From: Paenibacillus antri
GTDB taxonomy: Bacteria > Bacillota > Bacilli > Paenibacillales > YIM-B00363
NCBI RefSeq assembly: GCF_005765165.1
Contig: NZ_VCIW01000002.1
Location: 1 to 64,000 of the forward strand
DNA: 64,000 nt
Direction: 5' to 3'
Shown here in pieces: positions 44,346-52,893 of the stretch. The position numbers were made by a program, and so were the translations under genes. Every line of letters begins with the position of its first letter. Within the stretch, counting starts at the first letter, position 1. The notes beneath the pieces were generated by a model. The model worked only from the letters and a program-made list of their open reading frames with translations. It was not told where the DNA came from and made no database searches.

Positions 44346-45713
44346 ATGAATCGTAACGAGGCAGCGAGCGGCGTTCGGGAACGACCGGTCTCCGTCATCA
44401 TCGTCGGCGCGGGCAGCCGCAGCATGAATTATGCGAGCTACTCGCGGAAGCATCCGGAGCGGATGCGGATCGTCGGGGTCGTAGAGCCGAATTCGCAGCG
44501 GCGGGAGCATACGGCGAAGACGTACGACATCCCCGAGGCGATGACGTTCTCGTCCGTGGAAGAGCTGGCGCTCCGGCCGAAGCTCGCGGACGCGGTGTTG
44601 AACGGGACGATGGACGATCTCCATGTATCGACGAGCTTGCCCTTGCTCCGCAACGGGTACGACATGCTGCTGGAGAAGCCGATCGGCGTCTCGGAGGACG
44701 AAGTGATGGAGCTGTACCGCACGGCGCGGGAGCACGGCAACAAAGTCATGATATGCCATGTCCTTCGATACGCCCCTTTTTATATTGAACTCAAGCGCGC
44801 GATCGAGTCGGGAGCGATCGGGGAGATCGTCCATATCCAGACGGAGGAGAACGTCGACTTCCATCACATGGCCACGGCGTTCGTTCGCGGGAAGTTCGCG
44901 AATCAAGCCAGAAGCGGGTCCTCCTTCCTTATGCAGAAGTGCTGCCACGATCTCGATCTGATCGCTTGGTTCCAATCCGGGACGCGTCCCGTTCGAGTGT
45001 CGAGCTACGGAAGCCTCCTGCAGTTTCGCGAGTCCCGCGCGCCGGCCGGATCGGGCACCCGATGCTTGACCGATTGCGAGATCGAGGCGGAATGCGTCTA
45101 CTCGGCGAAGAAGCTGTACGTCGACCGCCCGCTGTGGGGGGCGTACGTATGGCCGCGGTATTTGGACGGCGTGCGGCTGAGCGACGCTGAGAAGCTGGAG
45201 AGCCTCGGATCGGACAATCCGTTCGGACGCTGCGTCTGGCGCTGCGATAACGATATCGTCGATCATCAGGCGGTCATGCTCGAATTCGAGGACGGCAGCA
45301 CGGCCGTGCATAATCTCGTCGGAGCGACGGCGAAAGCGTGCCGAACCGTTCATATCACGGGAACGAAGGGCGAAATCCAAGGCGTGCTCGAAGACGGCGC
45401 CTTCGTCGTTCGCCGCCCGTCGCTGACGGACGGCGGCGGCACGTTCCGCGAGGAGCGCGTGGAAATCAGCGTAAGCAACGATATGCACGGCGGCGGCGAT
45501 CACCGTCTCGTAGAGGACTTCGTCCGCGTGGTGCGGGGGGATGGGGAGGCGAGCTTCTCCACCTCGTTGGACCATTCGATCGTCGGGCACTTGATCGGGT
45601 TTCGGGCCGATCGGTCCATGGCGTCGGGGCGGTCGATGTCCATCGATTGGAGCATGATCACCTCGGAACGCCCTGCGTCCAAAACAAACGGCGAACCGTA
45701 CCCGTCCGCATGA
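44346..45713 (+). CDS. Gfo/Idh/MocA-family oxidoreductase
   Basis: A 455-aa NAD(P)-dependent sugar oxidoreductase. The Rossmann motif is SVIIVGAGSRSMNYASYS, then VVEPNSQRREH. The catalytic-site motif LLEKPIGVSEDEV follows, and SFLMQKCCHDLDLIAW supplies the conserved K/H pair in the C-terminal domain. The family oxidises or reduces sugars, inositols and glycosides, and sometimes starts oxidative cleavage of glycosidic bonds. The ATG at 44346 has GGGGGATGG 8 nt upstream; the ATG at 44334 is an alternative. Last gene of the locus, ending in a long hairpin. Confidence 0.9.
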   Translation: MNRNEAASGVRERPVSVIIVGAGSRSMNYASYSRKHPERMRIVGVVEPNSQRREHTAKTYDIPEAMTFSSVEELALRPKLADAVLNGTMDDLHVSTSLPLLRNGYDMLLEKPIGVSEDEVMELYRTAREHGNKVMICHVLRYAPFYIELKRAIESGAIGEIVHIQTEENVDFHHMATAFVRGKFANQARSGSSFLMQKCCHDLDLIAWFQSGTRPVRVSSYGSLLQFRESRAPAGSGTRCLTDCEIEAECVYSAKKLYVDRPLWGAYVWPRYLDGVRLSDAEKLESLGSDNPFGRCVWRCDNDIVDHQAVMLEFEDGSTAVHNLVGATAKACRTVHITGTKGEIQGVLEDGAFVVRRPSLTDGGGTFREERVEISVSNDMHGGGDHRLVEDFVRVVRGDGEASFSTSLDHSIVGHLIGFRADRSMASGRSMSIDWSMITSERPASKTNGEPYPSA

Positions 45714-45735
45714 CGGGAGCGGTTCGCCGCTTTCT
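45689..45735. terminator. Two-step hairpin between convergent genes
   Basis: Outer stem CGGCGAACCG/CGGTTCGCCG and inner stem CCCGTC/GACGGG with a small internal loop. It overlaps the stop codon of the oxidoreductase gene and is followed by CTTTCTTTCTT. It faces wrbA on the other strand. Confidence 0.8.
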
Positions 45736-45746
45736 TTCTTGTCGCT

Positions 45747-46349
45747 TTACGCGTTCAGCTTGGCCGCGATGTCCAACATGCGCTTGACCTGGTGCGCCAC
45801 GGCCGGTTGGACGTCCTGCGTCATCTTGCCTTCCTGATCGACCTTCACGCTCGTCCCGTACGGGTTGCCGCCGGTGGAGAAGATGACCGGATCCGTGTAG
45901 CCGGGAGCGGCGATGATGGCGCCCCAATGGTACATCGTCGTGTACAGCGACAGAATCGTCGCTTCTTGGCCGCCATGGTCGTTCTGCGCGGACGTCATCG
46001 CGCTGACGACCTTGTTGACGAGCTTCCCTTGGAACCACAGTCCGCCGGTCGTGTCGAGGAACTGCTTCATCTGCGCCGGGACGTTCCCGAATCGAGTCGG
46101 CATGCTGAACAAGACCGCGTCCGCCCATTCTAGATCGGCCAGCGTGACCACGGGCACGTCCTTCGTCGCTTCGACATGAGCCTTCCAGAGCGGATTTCCG
46201 TTGATCGCGGCTTCCGGCGCAAGCTCTTGCACCTTCATGAGCTTGACCTCGGCGCCGTTCGCTTTCGCGGCGGCTTCCGCCATTTTCGAAAGATTATAGT
46301 TCGTTCCCGTCGAGCTGTAATATACGATCGCGAATTTCAGTTGCGCCAC
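45747..46349 (-). CDS. wrbA: NAD(P)H:quinone oxidoreductase, WrbA type
   Basis: A 200-aa flavodoxin-like enzyme. The FMN phosphate loop is YYSSTGTNYNLSKMAEAA, followed by SMPTRFGNVPAQMKQFLD and the WrbA-specific GGQEATILSLYTTMYHWGAI and PGYTD. It reduces quinones by two electrons in the cytoplasm, protecting from redox cycling. The GTG start at 46349 has AAAGGAGACGG 9 nt upstream. Monocistronic; divergent from the HesB-like gene 95 bp away. Confidence 0.93.
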   Translation of the reverse strand: MAQLKFAIVYYSSTGTNYNLSKMAEAAAKANGAEVKLMKVQELAPEAAINGNPLWKAHVEATKDVPVVTLADLEWADAVLFSMPTRFGNVPAQMKQFLDTTGGLWFQGKLVNKVVSAMTSAQNDHGGQEATILSLYTTMYHWGAIIAAPGYTDPVIFSTGGNPYGTSVKVDQEGKMTQDVQPAVAHQVKRMLDIAAKLNA

Positions 46350-46444
46350 CCGTACCGTCTCCTTTTGTGTTTTGGCTTTGCTTTGGTTATATTTTCCGAA
46401 GAGGGCGAAAATATGCGAAGAACTAAGCCGGAGAGGGTGTCGAT

Positions 46445-46726
46445 ATGAAATTGGAAGTGACCGAGCGGGCCGTGGCTTGCTTGCAAGGAGAGTGGGGCTT
46501 CGAGCCCGGCGAGTTCATCCGGGTGTACGCGAGGTATGCGGGGGGCGGCGCCGAGCCGTATGTGCTCGGGATCCAAAAGGAGCGGCCGCGAGGCGACGGA
46601 CGGCAGGAGAGTACCGTAGCGGGCGGCATGACGTTCTTCATCGAGGAAGGGGACATGTGGTTCGTGCAGGACAAGAAGGTAACGATCGACGCGACGGGTC
46701 CGGATATCCAGTTCGTGTTGGAATAA
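46445..46726 (+). CDS. HesB/YneR-like small protein
   Basis: A 93-aa protein with the HesB-like fold pattern: MKLEVTERAVACLQGEWGFE, then GEFIRVYARYAGGGAEPYVL and TFFIEEGDMWFV, ending in DIQFVLE. It lacks the three C-terminal cysteines of A-type Fe-S carriers (IscA), so it belongs to the cysteine-less YneR-type branch of unknown role and probably does not carry a cluster. GAGAGGGTGTCG precedes the ATG. A GC-rich hairpin follows the stop. Confidence 0.78.
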   Translation: MKLEVTERAVACLQGEWGFEPGEFIRVYARYAGGGAEPYVLGIQKERPRGDGRQESTVAGGMTFFIEEGDMWFVQDKKVTIDATGPDIQFVLE

Positions 46727-46743
46727 GAGAGGTTCGGAACGGC

Positions 46744-46781
46744 GCCGCCGCCGGAGTCCCTTGAAGCGGGAAGCGGCGGCG
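46744..46781 (+). terminator. GC-rich hairpin after the HesB-like gene
   Basis: GCCGCCGC/GCGGCGGC outer stem with an inner TCCC/GGGA. No T run follows, so it is only a probable terminator. Confidence 0.4.
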
Positions 46782-46810
46782 GTATGTCGCAGGCGCAAAG
46801 AAAAAAAGGT

Positions 46811-46839
46811 TTGCAAAAACTAATCAAATTAGTTAATAT
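46811..46839 (+). promoter_or_regulatory. Promoter with palindromic operator in its spacer
   Basis: TTGCAA (46811-46816), a 17-nt spacer and TAATAT (46834-46839). The spacer contains the perfect inverted repeat AACTAAT-CAA-ATTAGTT (46818-46834). A repressor bound here would block RNA polymerase directly; the TetR protein encoded in the same operon is the obvious candidate. Confidence 0.75.
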
Positions 46840-46873
46840 GCTATTATAAGTAGTTTATCGGGAGGTTTTGGAT

Positions 46874-47581
46874 ATGAAACGAACGAATCGGGGCGCCGTC
46901 CATCAACTTACGTTTTTGCCTGGGGTATTCCCCGTCAACTGTTATCTCGTGGAGGAGAAGGACTCGCTGACGCTCGTGGACGCGGCGCTGCCGTATTCCG
47001 CGCGGGGCATTCTGGACGCCGCGCGGCGCATCGGCAAGCCGATCGAGACGATCGTTCTGACTCACCCGCACGAAGACCATGTGGGCGCCTTGGACGAATT
47101 GAAGCGTGCGCTTCCGCATGTGCCGATCGCCGTATCGGAGCGGGACGTCCGATTTTTCGACCGCGATCTGACGCTGCTGCCGGGCGAGCCGGCGTCGCCG
47201 ATTCGCGGCGGCGTGCCGAAGAAGCTTGCGTCCCGGCCCGATCGGCTGCTGCGCGAAGGCGAACGGATCGGTTCGCTGACGGCGATCGCCGCGCCGGGAC
47301 ATACCCCGGGCTCGCTCGCGTTCTTGGACGAACGGGATGGGACGTTGATCGCCGGGGACGCCTTCCAGACTCGCGGCAGAACGGCGGTAGCGGGAACGGT
47401 CGTGCCGTGGTTTCCGTTCCCGGCGTTCGGTACATGGGATGCCCGGACGGCGCTCGGCAGCGCCAAGAAGCTTGCGGAGCTGAACCCTCGCCTGCTCGCC
47501 GTCGGTCATGGGACGATGCTGCAATCGCCCGGCGCGGCCATGCGCAGAGCGATCGCGGAAGCCGAAACGAGACTTGGATAA
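46874..47581 (+). CDS. MBL-fold metallo-hydrolase
   Basis: A 235-aa metallo-beta-lactamase-fold hydrolase with the metal motif THPHEDHVG (HxHxDH), His in APGHTPGS, Asp in IAGDAF and a distal His in VGHGT. This binuclear zinc site supports hydrolysis of thioesters, lactones or phosphodiesters; the family is too broad to name a substrate. The ATG at 46874 follows GGGAGG by 8 nt. First gene of a three-gene operon with a TetR regulator (17-bp gap) and a YrdB-type membrane protein. Confidence 0.88.
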   Translation: MKRTNRGAVHQLTFLPGVFPVNCYLVEEKDSLTLVDAALPYSARGILDAARRIGKPIETIVLTHPHEDHVGALDELKRALPHVPIAVSERDVRFFDRDLTLLPGEPASPIRGGVPKKLASRPDRLLREGERIGSLTAIAAPGHTPGSLAFLDERDGTLIAGDAFQTRGRTAVAGTVVPWFPFPAFGTWDARTALGSAKKLAELNPRLLAVGHGTMLQSPGAAMRRAIAEAETRLG

Positions 47582-47598
47582 GGGAGGAAGAGGATACC

Positions 47599-48177
47599 AT
47601 GTCGCCGAGAGTTGGATTGGATTTACCGACGGTGCTGCGCGCGGCTTCCGAGTTGGCCGACGAGCAAGGACTCGATCGATTGTCGCTCGGAGAGCTGGCC
47701 GCGCGGTTGAACGTTCGCACGCCTTCGCTCTATAACCATGTGGAGGGGCTGCCGGCGCTGAAGCGAAAGCTGGCCTTGTACGGACTGGAGCGGCTGCGGG
47801 ACGCCATGGCGTCGGCCGCCGTCGGCAAGTCGGGCGATGCCGCCGTGCTGGCGACGAGCGAAGCGTACGTCGGCTTCGCCAGAATGCACCCGGGCGTATA
47901 CGAAGCGACGTTCCGCGCGACGGACCCGAACGACGAGGAGCTGGCTCAGGCGTCGTATGCCGTCGTACAGGTCGTGATGCGGGTGCTTGAGGCGTACGGA
48001 CTCGGAGAAGAGCGGACGCTTCACATGATCCGCGGGCTGCGAAGCATCCTGCACGGCTTCGCTTCGATCGAGCAAGCGGGCGGCTTCGGTCTGAAGCTCG
48101 ACCCGAACGTCAGCTTCCGCCTGCTGCTCGACACGTTCCTCGCCGGCTTGCGGGCGACGAGCGGAGGAGAAGCATGA
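47599..48177 (+). CDS. TetR-family repressor with WHG-type C-terminal domain
   Basis: A 192-aa regulator. The N-terminal helix-turn-helix is LDRLSLGELAARLNVRTPSL-YNHVEG (about 25-50). The C-terminal ligand-binding domain contains MIRGLRSILHGFASIEQAGG, the TetR_C_33/WHG-type pattern. It is probably the repressor of its own operon through the palindrome at 46818-46834. GGGAGGAAGAGGATACC lies before the ATG. The last codons overlap the next start (ATGA), so translation is coupled. Confidence 0.88.
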   Translation: MSPRVGLDLPTVLRAASELADEQGLDRLSLGELAARLNVRTPSLYNHVEGLPALKRKLALYGLERLRDAMASAAVGKSGDAAVLATSEAYVGFARMHPGVYEATFRATDPNDEELAQASYAVVQVVMRVLEAYGLGEERTLHMIRGLRSILHGFASIEQAGGFGLKLDPNVSFRLLLDTFLAGLRATSGGEA

Positions 48178-48524
48178 GCGCCTTGCTGCCGGTCTTCATG
48201 ACCGCGAACTTGATCGTCCGGTTCGGCTTGGAGCTGTGCGCCTTGGCGATTTACGCGTATTGGGGCGTCCGGACGGGATCCGCAGGGTGGGCGAAGACCG
48301 CGCTCGGGCTCGGGGCTCCCTTGGCGGCGGCGGTCCTTTGGGGAACGTTCGGCTCGCCGAACGCGGCCTATCCGGTGTCTCCCGCAGTCCATCTGCTGCT
48401 CGAGCTGGTCGTCTTCGGCTTGCCGGCCGCGCTGTTATTCGCCGTAGGCAAGCCCGGCTGGGGCTGGATCTACGGGGCGATCGTCGTCGCGAACCGGGCG
48501 CTGATGGCGTTCTGGGAGCAGTAG
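48174..48524 (+). CDS. YrdB-family membrane protein (DUF2568)
   Basis: A 116-aa protein with four hydrophobic helices (about 6-30, 38-58, 66-90, 94-112), opening FMTANLIVRFGLELCALAIY and closing WGWIYGAIVVANRALMAFWE, which matches the YrdB/DUF2568 family. Function unknown. It overlaps the TetR gene by 4 bp, so it is repressed with the MBL hydrolase. TetR-linked small membrane proteins are often involved in resistance or transport; that is inference. Confidence 0.82.
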   Translation: MSALLPVFMTANLIVRFGLELCALAIYAYWGVRTGSAGWAKTALGLGAPLAAAVLWGTFGSPNAAYPVSPAVHLLLELVVFGLPAALLFAVGKPGWGWIYGAIVVANRALMAFWEQ

Positions 48525-48615
48525 GGGAGGACGGGGAGGATTCTTTTTCCCGAGCATGGCTCATATATATGACAAGGACGGAACCGCTGGAAGCCAGACG
48601 AAAGGGGGGCCGCCC

Positions 48616-49398
48616 TTGTCCAACCGCCGATTCCGAGCGCAGTCGAAGAAGCCGTTCAGCAAGCGGTCGATCTTCCTCATTACCTTGATCGTCAGCTTCG
48701 TGCTGACGATCCAGACGTTCTTGTTCATCGAGCATAACATTCGCGAGCCGCTCATGGACGTGGCGCGCATCCGCGTCAAGCAGATCGCGACGGACGCGAT
48801 CAACCAGGCGATCGCGAATCAAGTGGCGAACAGCGCGGAGATGGAAGAGCTCGTCGACCGATGGACGAACGAAAGCGGCGACATCACGGGCCTCTCGTTG
48901 AAGTACGGGGAGCATATGAAAATTTCGTCCCAGATCGTCGATATCGTCAACGGGGCGCTGGACGCGAACGTGCACCTCGTGGAACGCATTCCGATCGGGC
49001 AGGCGTTCGACAGCGCGATCTTGTCCTCCTTCGGTCCCAAGATTCCGCTTACGTTCGAATCGGCGGGAGCGCCGCAGGTAGACGTCGGTACTCGACGGGA
49101 GGACGCCGGCATCAATATGCTGCTCATCACCGTCTTCGTTCGCATCACGGCGGAGGTCATGATTTATATCCCGTTCGCCACGGAGCCGGAGCTCGTGACG
49201 ACGGAAATTCCGATTTCGTACATTCTCGTGAAGGGCGACGTGCCGATGTATTACTTCGACGCGAACGGCAACCCCATGGGGAACGACGGGGCTGCCGGGA
49301 TGGTGCCGCCGCTCGCGCTGCCGAACGCGAATCCCGCGGGCGCCGCGGCCTCGGCAGGAGAAGAGGCGTCGTCCGTGTCGGAGACGCCTGAGCCGTAA
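48616..49398 (+). CDS. yunB: Sporulation protein YunB
   Basis: A 260-aa protein with a basic N-terminus, one membrane helix (about 18-38, IFLITLIVSFVLTIQTFLF) and an extracytoplasmic domain containing INQAIANQVANSAEMEELVD, GQAFDSAILSSFGPKIPL and VFVRITAEVMIYIPFA. The last two are the conserved YunB core. YunB is a sigma-E-dependent protein needed for efficient spore formation in Bacillus. A TTG at 48616 follows AAAGGGGGGCC and is the probable start. The stop abuts that of the convergent lytH-like gene with no gap. A Pro/Ala/Ser tail extends the C-terminus. Confidence 0.87.
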   Translation: MSNRRFRAQSKKPFSKRSIFLITLIVSFVLTIQTFLFIEHNIREPLMDVARIRVKQIATDAINQAIANQVANSAEMEELVDRWTNESGDITGLSLKYGEHMKISSQIVDIVNGALDANVHLVERIPIGQAFDSAILSSFGPKIPLTFESAGAPQVDVGTRREDAGINMLLITVFVRITAEVMIYIPFATEPELVTTEIPISYILVKGDVPMYYFDANGNPMGNDGAAGMVPPLALPNANPAGAAASAGEEASSVSETPEP

Positions 49399-50475
49399 CT
49401 ATTTTCCGGATCGCTTGCGGTTCCGCTCCTCCCGTTCCCACTTCCTCAGGTGCGGGTACGGATCGAACGACCACTCCGTCAGCCCGTTGTCTCGGTACAG
49501 CCCGTAATGCAGGTGCGGAGGAAACTTCCCTTGCGTTCCGGGCTTGCCGTAGCCGGAGCTGCCGACCCATCCGACGACGTCGCCGGGCTGCACGACGTCC
49601 CCCTCCTTGATCTTCTTGTTGAATCCCGAAAGATGCGCGTAGTAGTGGTACACGTTGTTCAGGTCGCGAATGCCGACCCGCCACCCGCCGTACCGGTTCC
49701 ATCCCATGACCTCGACGACGCCGTACGCGGCGCTGCGGACCGGCATGCCGTAATGGGCGAACAGATCCGTGCCCTCGTGGATGCGATACCCGCCGTAGCT
49801 GCGGGCCGCGCCCCACGTGCTGCGGTACGAGTAATCGCCTCCGAGCGGCAGGATGAACGCGTGCCGGTGCAGATCGAGCGTGCCGAACAAGCTGTAAATT
49901 TTCGCGAATTGCTTAATCCGCTTCACGCTGCGGTCGTTCTGGTAATACTCCCAGATGCCGATGTCGAAGTCGGCCGGCGAGGTGCCGTAACGAAGCAGAA
50001 AGTCGGCCATGCTGTACAGGACGTCGGCGTCGTTGTTGCGATCGGCCTTCCCGTCGCCGTCGCCGTCGCGGCCGAAGCCGTCGAAGAACCGGATCGAACG
50101 CAAATTCGTATCCTGGTGATTCGGGTTCAGAAAGCCGACCCATCGGTATTCGGTCAGATGAATGGCGACGAGCCCGTCCCGCAGCGGTCTCGTCTTCGGG
50201 TGCGCGAGGCTGAGCGTGCGCTCGTATTGGTCGACGGCCGCGAGATTGAACCAAGGAATGCCGGTGACCGCGCTGACGCTGTCGTAGAGCGCCTTCCGTT
50301 CCGTGAAGGTGTCCAACATCGACTGGCGGGCTTGTCTTGCGGACTCGGCTTCGGAACGATACATCGCCGATTGATCCGCGGGCGCGGCGCGAGAGGCCGG
50401 CGCGGCCGCGCTCGCGGCGGCGACGGCGACGGCGGCCGCCAGCGCCCCGGTGACGAAATTTTTAGCGAGAGCCAT
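49399..50475 (-). CDS. M23-family peptidase, LytH-like sporulation endopeptidase
   Basis: A 358-aa secreted metallopeptidase. Signal sequence about 1-30. A Ca-binding-like loop (DGFGRDGDGDGKADRNNDAD) lies about 132-151. The M23 domain has zinc ligands His233 and Asp237 (HEGTD) and His323 (HLHYG), with His281 assisting. LytH of Bacillus, encoded next to yunB, trims L-Ala from cortex peptides during sporulation; the adjacency to yunB here supports that role. AAAACTATGG-type spacing gives a GAGGAAAAC ribosome site before the ATG. Confidence 0.85.
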   Translation of the reverse strand: MALAKNFVTGALAAAVAVAAASAAAPASRAAPADQSAMYRSEAESARQARQSMLDTFTERKALYDSVSAVTGIPWFNLAAVDQYERTLSLAHPKTRPLRDGLVAIHLTEYRWVGFLNPNHQDTNLRSIRFFDGFGRDGDGDGKADRNNDADVLYSMADFLLRYGTSPADFDIGIWEYYQNDRSVKRIKQFAKIYSLFGTLDLHRHAFILPLGGDYSYRSTWGAARSYGGYRIHEGTDLFAHYGMPVRSAAYGVVEVMGWNRYGGWRVGIRDLNNVYHYYAHLSGFNKKIKEGDVVQPGDVVGWVGSSGYGKPGTQGKFPPHLHYGLYRDNGLTEWSFDPYPHLRKWEREERNRKRSGK

Positions 50476-50531
50476 AGTTTTCCTCCACTGTACGTTGCCA
50501 TTTTCCGCTGATGCGGTATCATTTTTAATGT

Positions 50532-51065
50532 GTGCAAGTTTTCGAAAAAATAACGGAAACAGGGAAAAAGGGGCGAGTAAGGTTGTTCGTAGGGGCGCAC
50601 GGCGAGGAACATGTGGACGACGGGATGGTGATCCTGCAAGCGAACCTGGACGATATGAACCCGGAGTGGACGACGTACGTGGCCGAGCTGCTGTTCGCGG
50701 CGGGGGCGAACGACGTCTATTGGATTCCGATCGTCATGAAGCGGGGGCGGCCGGGCGTCATGCTGAACGTTCTCGCGTCGCGGGAAGCGGCGCCGCGGAT
50801 GGAGGGCATCGTCTTCCGGGAGACGACGACGCTCGGCATTCGGCGCATCGAAGCGAGCGTGCATCGGCTCGGCCGGCGGATGGTCGCGGTGGACACGCAA
50901 TGGGGACCGGTGACCGTGAAGGTCGGGTACGCCGGCGGCGAGGCGGTGCAGTACGCGCCTGAATATCGGGAGTGCGCGGCGATCGCGGAGCGGGAAGGGA
51001 TGCCGCTGAAGGCGGTGTACGACGAAGTGAGGCGCGCGTATCAGGAGAAAGCCGACCGGGGGTGA
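50532..51065 (+). CDS. LarC C-terminal domain (nickel insertion), separate gene
   Basis: A 177-aa protein equivalent to the C-terminal half of LarC. It has VILQANLDDMNPEWTTYVAE, LLFAAGANDVYWIPIVMKRG, RPGVMLNVLAS, and a final VKVGYAGGEAVQYAPEYREC. In LarC this domain helps insert nickel into the pincer pyridinium cofactor. In this genome the N-domain is encoded about 2.2 kb away on the other strand (53229-54284). The GTG at 50532 is a plausible start; a TTG at 50582 would remove the first 17 residues or so. Ends in a hairpin shared with the vWA gene. Confidence 0.87.
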   Translation: MQVFEKITETGKKGRVRLFVGAHGEEHVDDGMVILQANLDDMNPEWTTYVAELLFAAGANDVYWIPIVMKRGRPGVMLNVLASREAAPRMEGIVFRETTTLGIRRIEASVHRLGRRMVAVDTQWGPVTVKVGYAGGEAVQYAPEYRECAAIAEREGMPLKAVYDEVRRAYQEKADRG

Positions 51066-51080
51066 CCGGTCGGCTTTCCT
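51047..51080. terminator. Bidirectional terminator between the larC2-like and vWA genes
   Basis: GAAAGCCGACCGG/CCGGTCGGCTTTC, a perfect 13-bp stem with a 6-nt loop overlapping the stop codon, followed by CTTT. On the minus strand the same stem is flanked by CTTTC, so it can stop both convergent transcripts. Confidence 0.85.
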
Positions 51081-51083
51081 TTA

Positions 51084-52688
51084 TTACCTTCGCAACGCCG
51101 CGGTGTCCTTGACCATCGTGACGAATTGCTGCTCCCGTTCGTCCTCCGCCGCGCGTTCGGCGAGGTCGAGGACCGCTTCGATCGAGCTTTCCTTCGCCCA
51201 GTAGCTTCCTCTCAGAATTTCCGCGTATTCGGCGACCGCCGCCAGAAACTTCAAATCTTCGGACAATTCCCCTTCCGTGCGGAGCGGGACGGTCCATTCC
51301 TCCGTGCGGTTCGTCTTCTCGTCGACGTACCGGACGCGTGCCGTTCCGATGGCTTTGCGGGCCTCCGGGGACTTCAGCTTCACCTCGTACAGCGCGGTGA
51401 CCGTATGTCCGGCGCCGACCTCGCCCGCGTCGGTCTCGTCGTCGCGGAAATCCTCGTCGCGAATGTCGCGGTTTTCGTAGCCGAGCAGGCGGTAGCGGTC
51501 GACCGCTTCGGGGTCGAACTCCACTTGAATTTTCGCGTCTCGCGCGATCGTCTCCAGCGTCCCGGCGACGTTCTCGACGAACAGGCGGCGCGCTTCGGTG
51601 AATGAATCGACGTAGGCGTATACGCCGTCTCCTTGATCGGCCAACTGCTCCATCAACGCGTCGTTATAGTTGCCCATGCCGAAGCCGACCGTCGTGAGCG
51701 TGATGCGCTTCGTGTTCGCGTACTCGTCGATCGTCTCGAGAATGCCTTCCGCGCTCGTCTCGCCGACGTTCGCGACGCCGTCCGACAGCAAGATCACGCG
51801 GTTGACGGCGTCGCGGCTATATTGGCGTTCCGCCACTTCGTAGGCGAGTCTGAGGCCTTCCTCGGCGTTCGTCGAGCCGCTCGAGGCGAGCGCGTCGATG
51901 GCGTCCTCGATGTCGCGCTTGTCTTCGAGGGATACGGGATCGAGAACGATCCTCGCGTCGGAGCCGTACGCGACGATGGCGATCTGATCGCTCGACTTCA
52001 GGCTGTCGACCAGCAAGCGCAGGCTTTGCTTCACGAGACCGAGCTTGTTGTCGCGGTCCATCGAACCGGAGACGTCGATGACGAACGTCAGGTTGGCGGG
52101 CTTGCGGTCTTCGTCCGCGACCTCGCGCCCTTTCAGCCCGATGCGCAGAAGCTCGTAGCCTTCGCCGAACGGGGAGGGGCCGCCGTCGACGTGCACCGCG
52201 AACGCTTGGTCTTTCGGCGGCGCGTAATCCGGCTCGAAGTAGTTGACGAATTCCTCGACGCGAACGGCGTCTTCGGGCGGCAGCGACCCGCCGGCGACGT
52301 AATTGCGGACGACGGTGTAGGATCCCGTGTCGACGTCGATGGCGAACGTGGAGAGCGGATCGTCTTCGGTCGCCACGAACGGGTTCGTGCCGGCATGGTC
52401 GAAGTACATGTCGTCTTGGCCGTTCGGCGGCGGCGCCGGGCGCGACGGCTTCCCGTAAGGCGGCGCCATGGGCTCCTCGGAGGCTGGCGAGGCTTCGCCT
52501 TCGGTCGCCGCGCGATCGGCCGCCGGCGCCGGCGACTCGGCAAGGCTTCGCTCTTCCTTCGTTGCGGTCTCTCCGCTCGTGCCGACGGCGGAGTCGTTGC
52601 GAGCGTCGCTGCTGCATCCCGCGAGCGCGAAGCAGGCGACGGCGAGGGCCGCGGTTGCGGCGACATAGGCAATCCGTTTCCTTCTCAT
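51084..52688 (-). CDS. von Willebrand factor A domain lipoprotein (YfbK/DUF3520 type)
   Basis: A 534-aa surface lipoprotein (lipobox LAGC, Cys25) with a low-complexity linker (about 26-90). The N-terminal vWF-related domain reads NPFVATEDDPLSTFAIDVDT-GSYTVVRN. The vWA domain follows (about 195-370) with MIDAS motif DVSGSMD and LSDGVANVGET. The C-terminal domain is of DUF3520 type (about 375-534; RLLGYENRD). It matches the YfbK family. vWA domains bind a metal and a protein partner. It interrupts the Lar region and is probably unrelated to it. Upstream, ATTGTC-N10-GACAAT (52704-52725) may be an operator. Confidence 0.88.
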   Translation of the reverse strand: MRRKRIAYVAATAALAVACFALAGCSSDARNDSAVGTSGETATKEERSLAESPAPAADRAATEGEASPASEEPMAPPYGKPSRPAPPPNGQDDMYFDHAGTNPFVATEDDPLSTFAIDVDTGSYTVVRNYVAGGSLPPEDAVRVEEFVNYFEPDYAPPKDQAFAVHVDGGPSPFGEGYELLRIGLKGREVADEDRKPANLTFVIDVSGSMDRDNKLGLVKQSLRLLVDSLKSSDQIAIVAYGSDARIVLDPVSLEDKRDIEDAIDALASSGSTNAEEGLRLAYEVAERQYSRDAVNRVILLSDGVANVGETSAEGILETIDEYANTKRITLTTVGFGMGNYNDALMEQLADQGDGVYAYVDSFTEARRLFVENVAGTLETIARDAKIQVEFDPEAVDRYRLLGYENRDIRDEDFRDDETDAGEVGAGHTVTALYEVKLKSPEARKAIGTARVRYVDEKTNRTEEWTVPLRTEGELSEDLKFLAAVAEYAEILRGSYWAKESSIEAVLDLAERAAEDEREQQFVTMVKDTAALRR

Positions 52689-52703
52689 GAAATCGTCCCC
52701 CTA

Positions 52704-52725
52704 ATTGTCTGTATATTTTGACAAT
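52704..52725. promoter_or_regulatory. Candidate operator upstream of the vWA gene
   Basis: Inverted repeat ATTGTC-N10-GACAAT located 16 bp upstream of the minus-strand start codon. The N10 is AT-rich. No regulator can be assigned. Confidence 0.35.
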
Positions 52726-52893
52726 CGATACCAATTACATTGACGATGCCGATTGCGGGAATGTTGCCGTTGCAGACGAGCTCGCACGGAAAAATTTAAG
52801 TTGAAGGGGAGACCGCGTGCGGGGGATTTGGCAGGCGGCGGACCAGTGGGATATGGGGAGAAGCGTGTGCGGATCGGAACTAACTTGCTTGCG

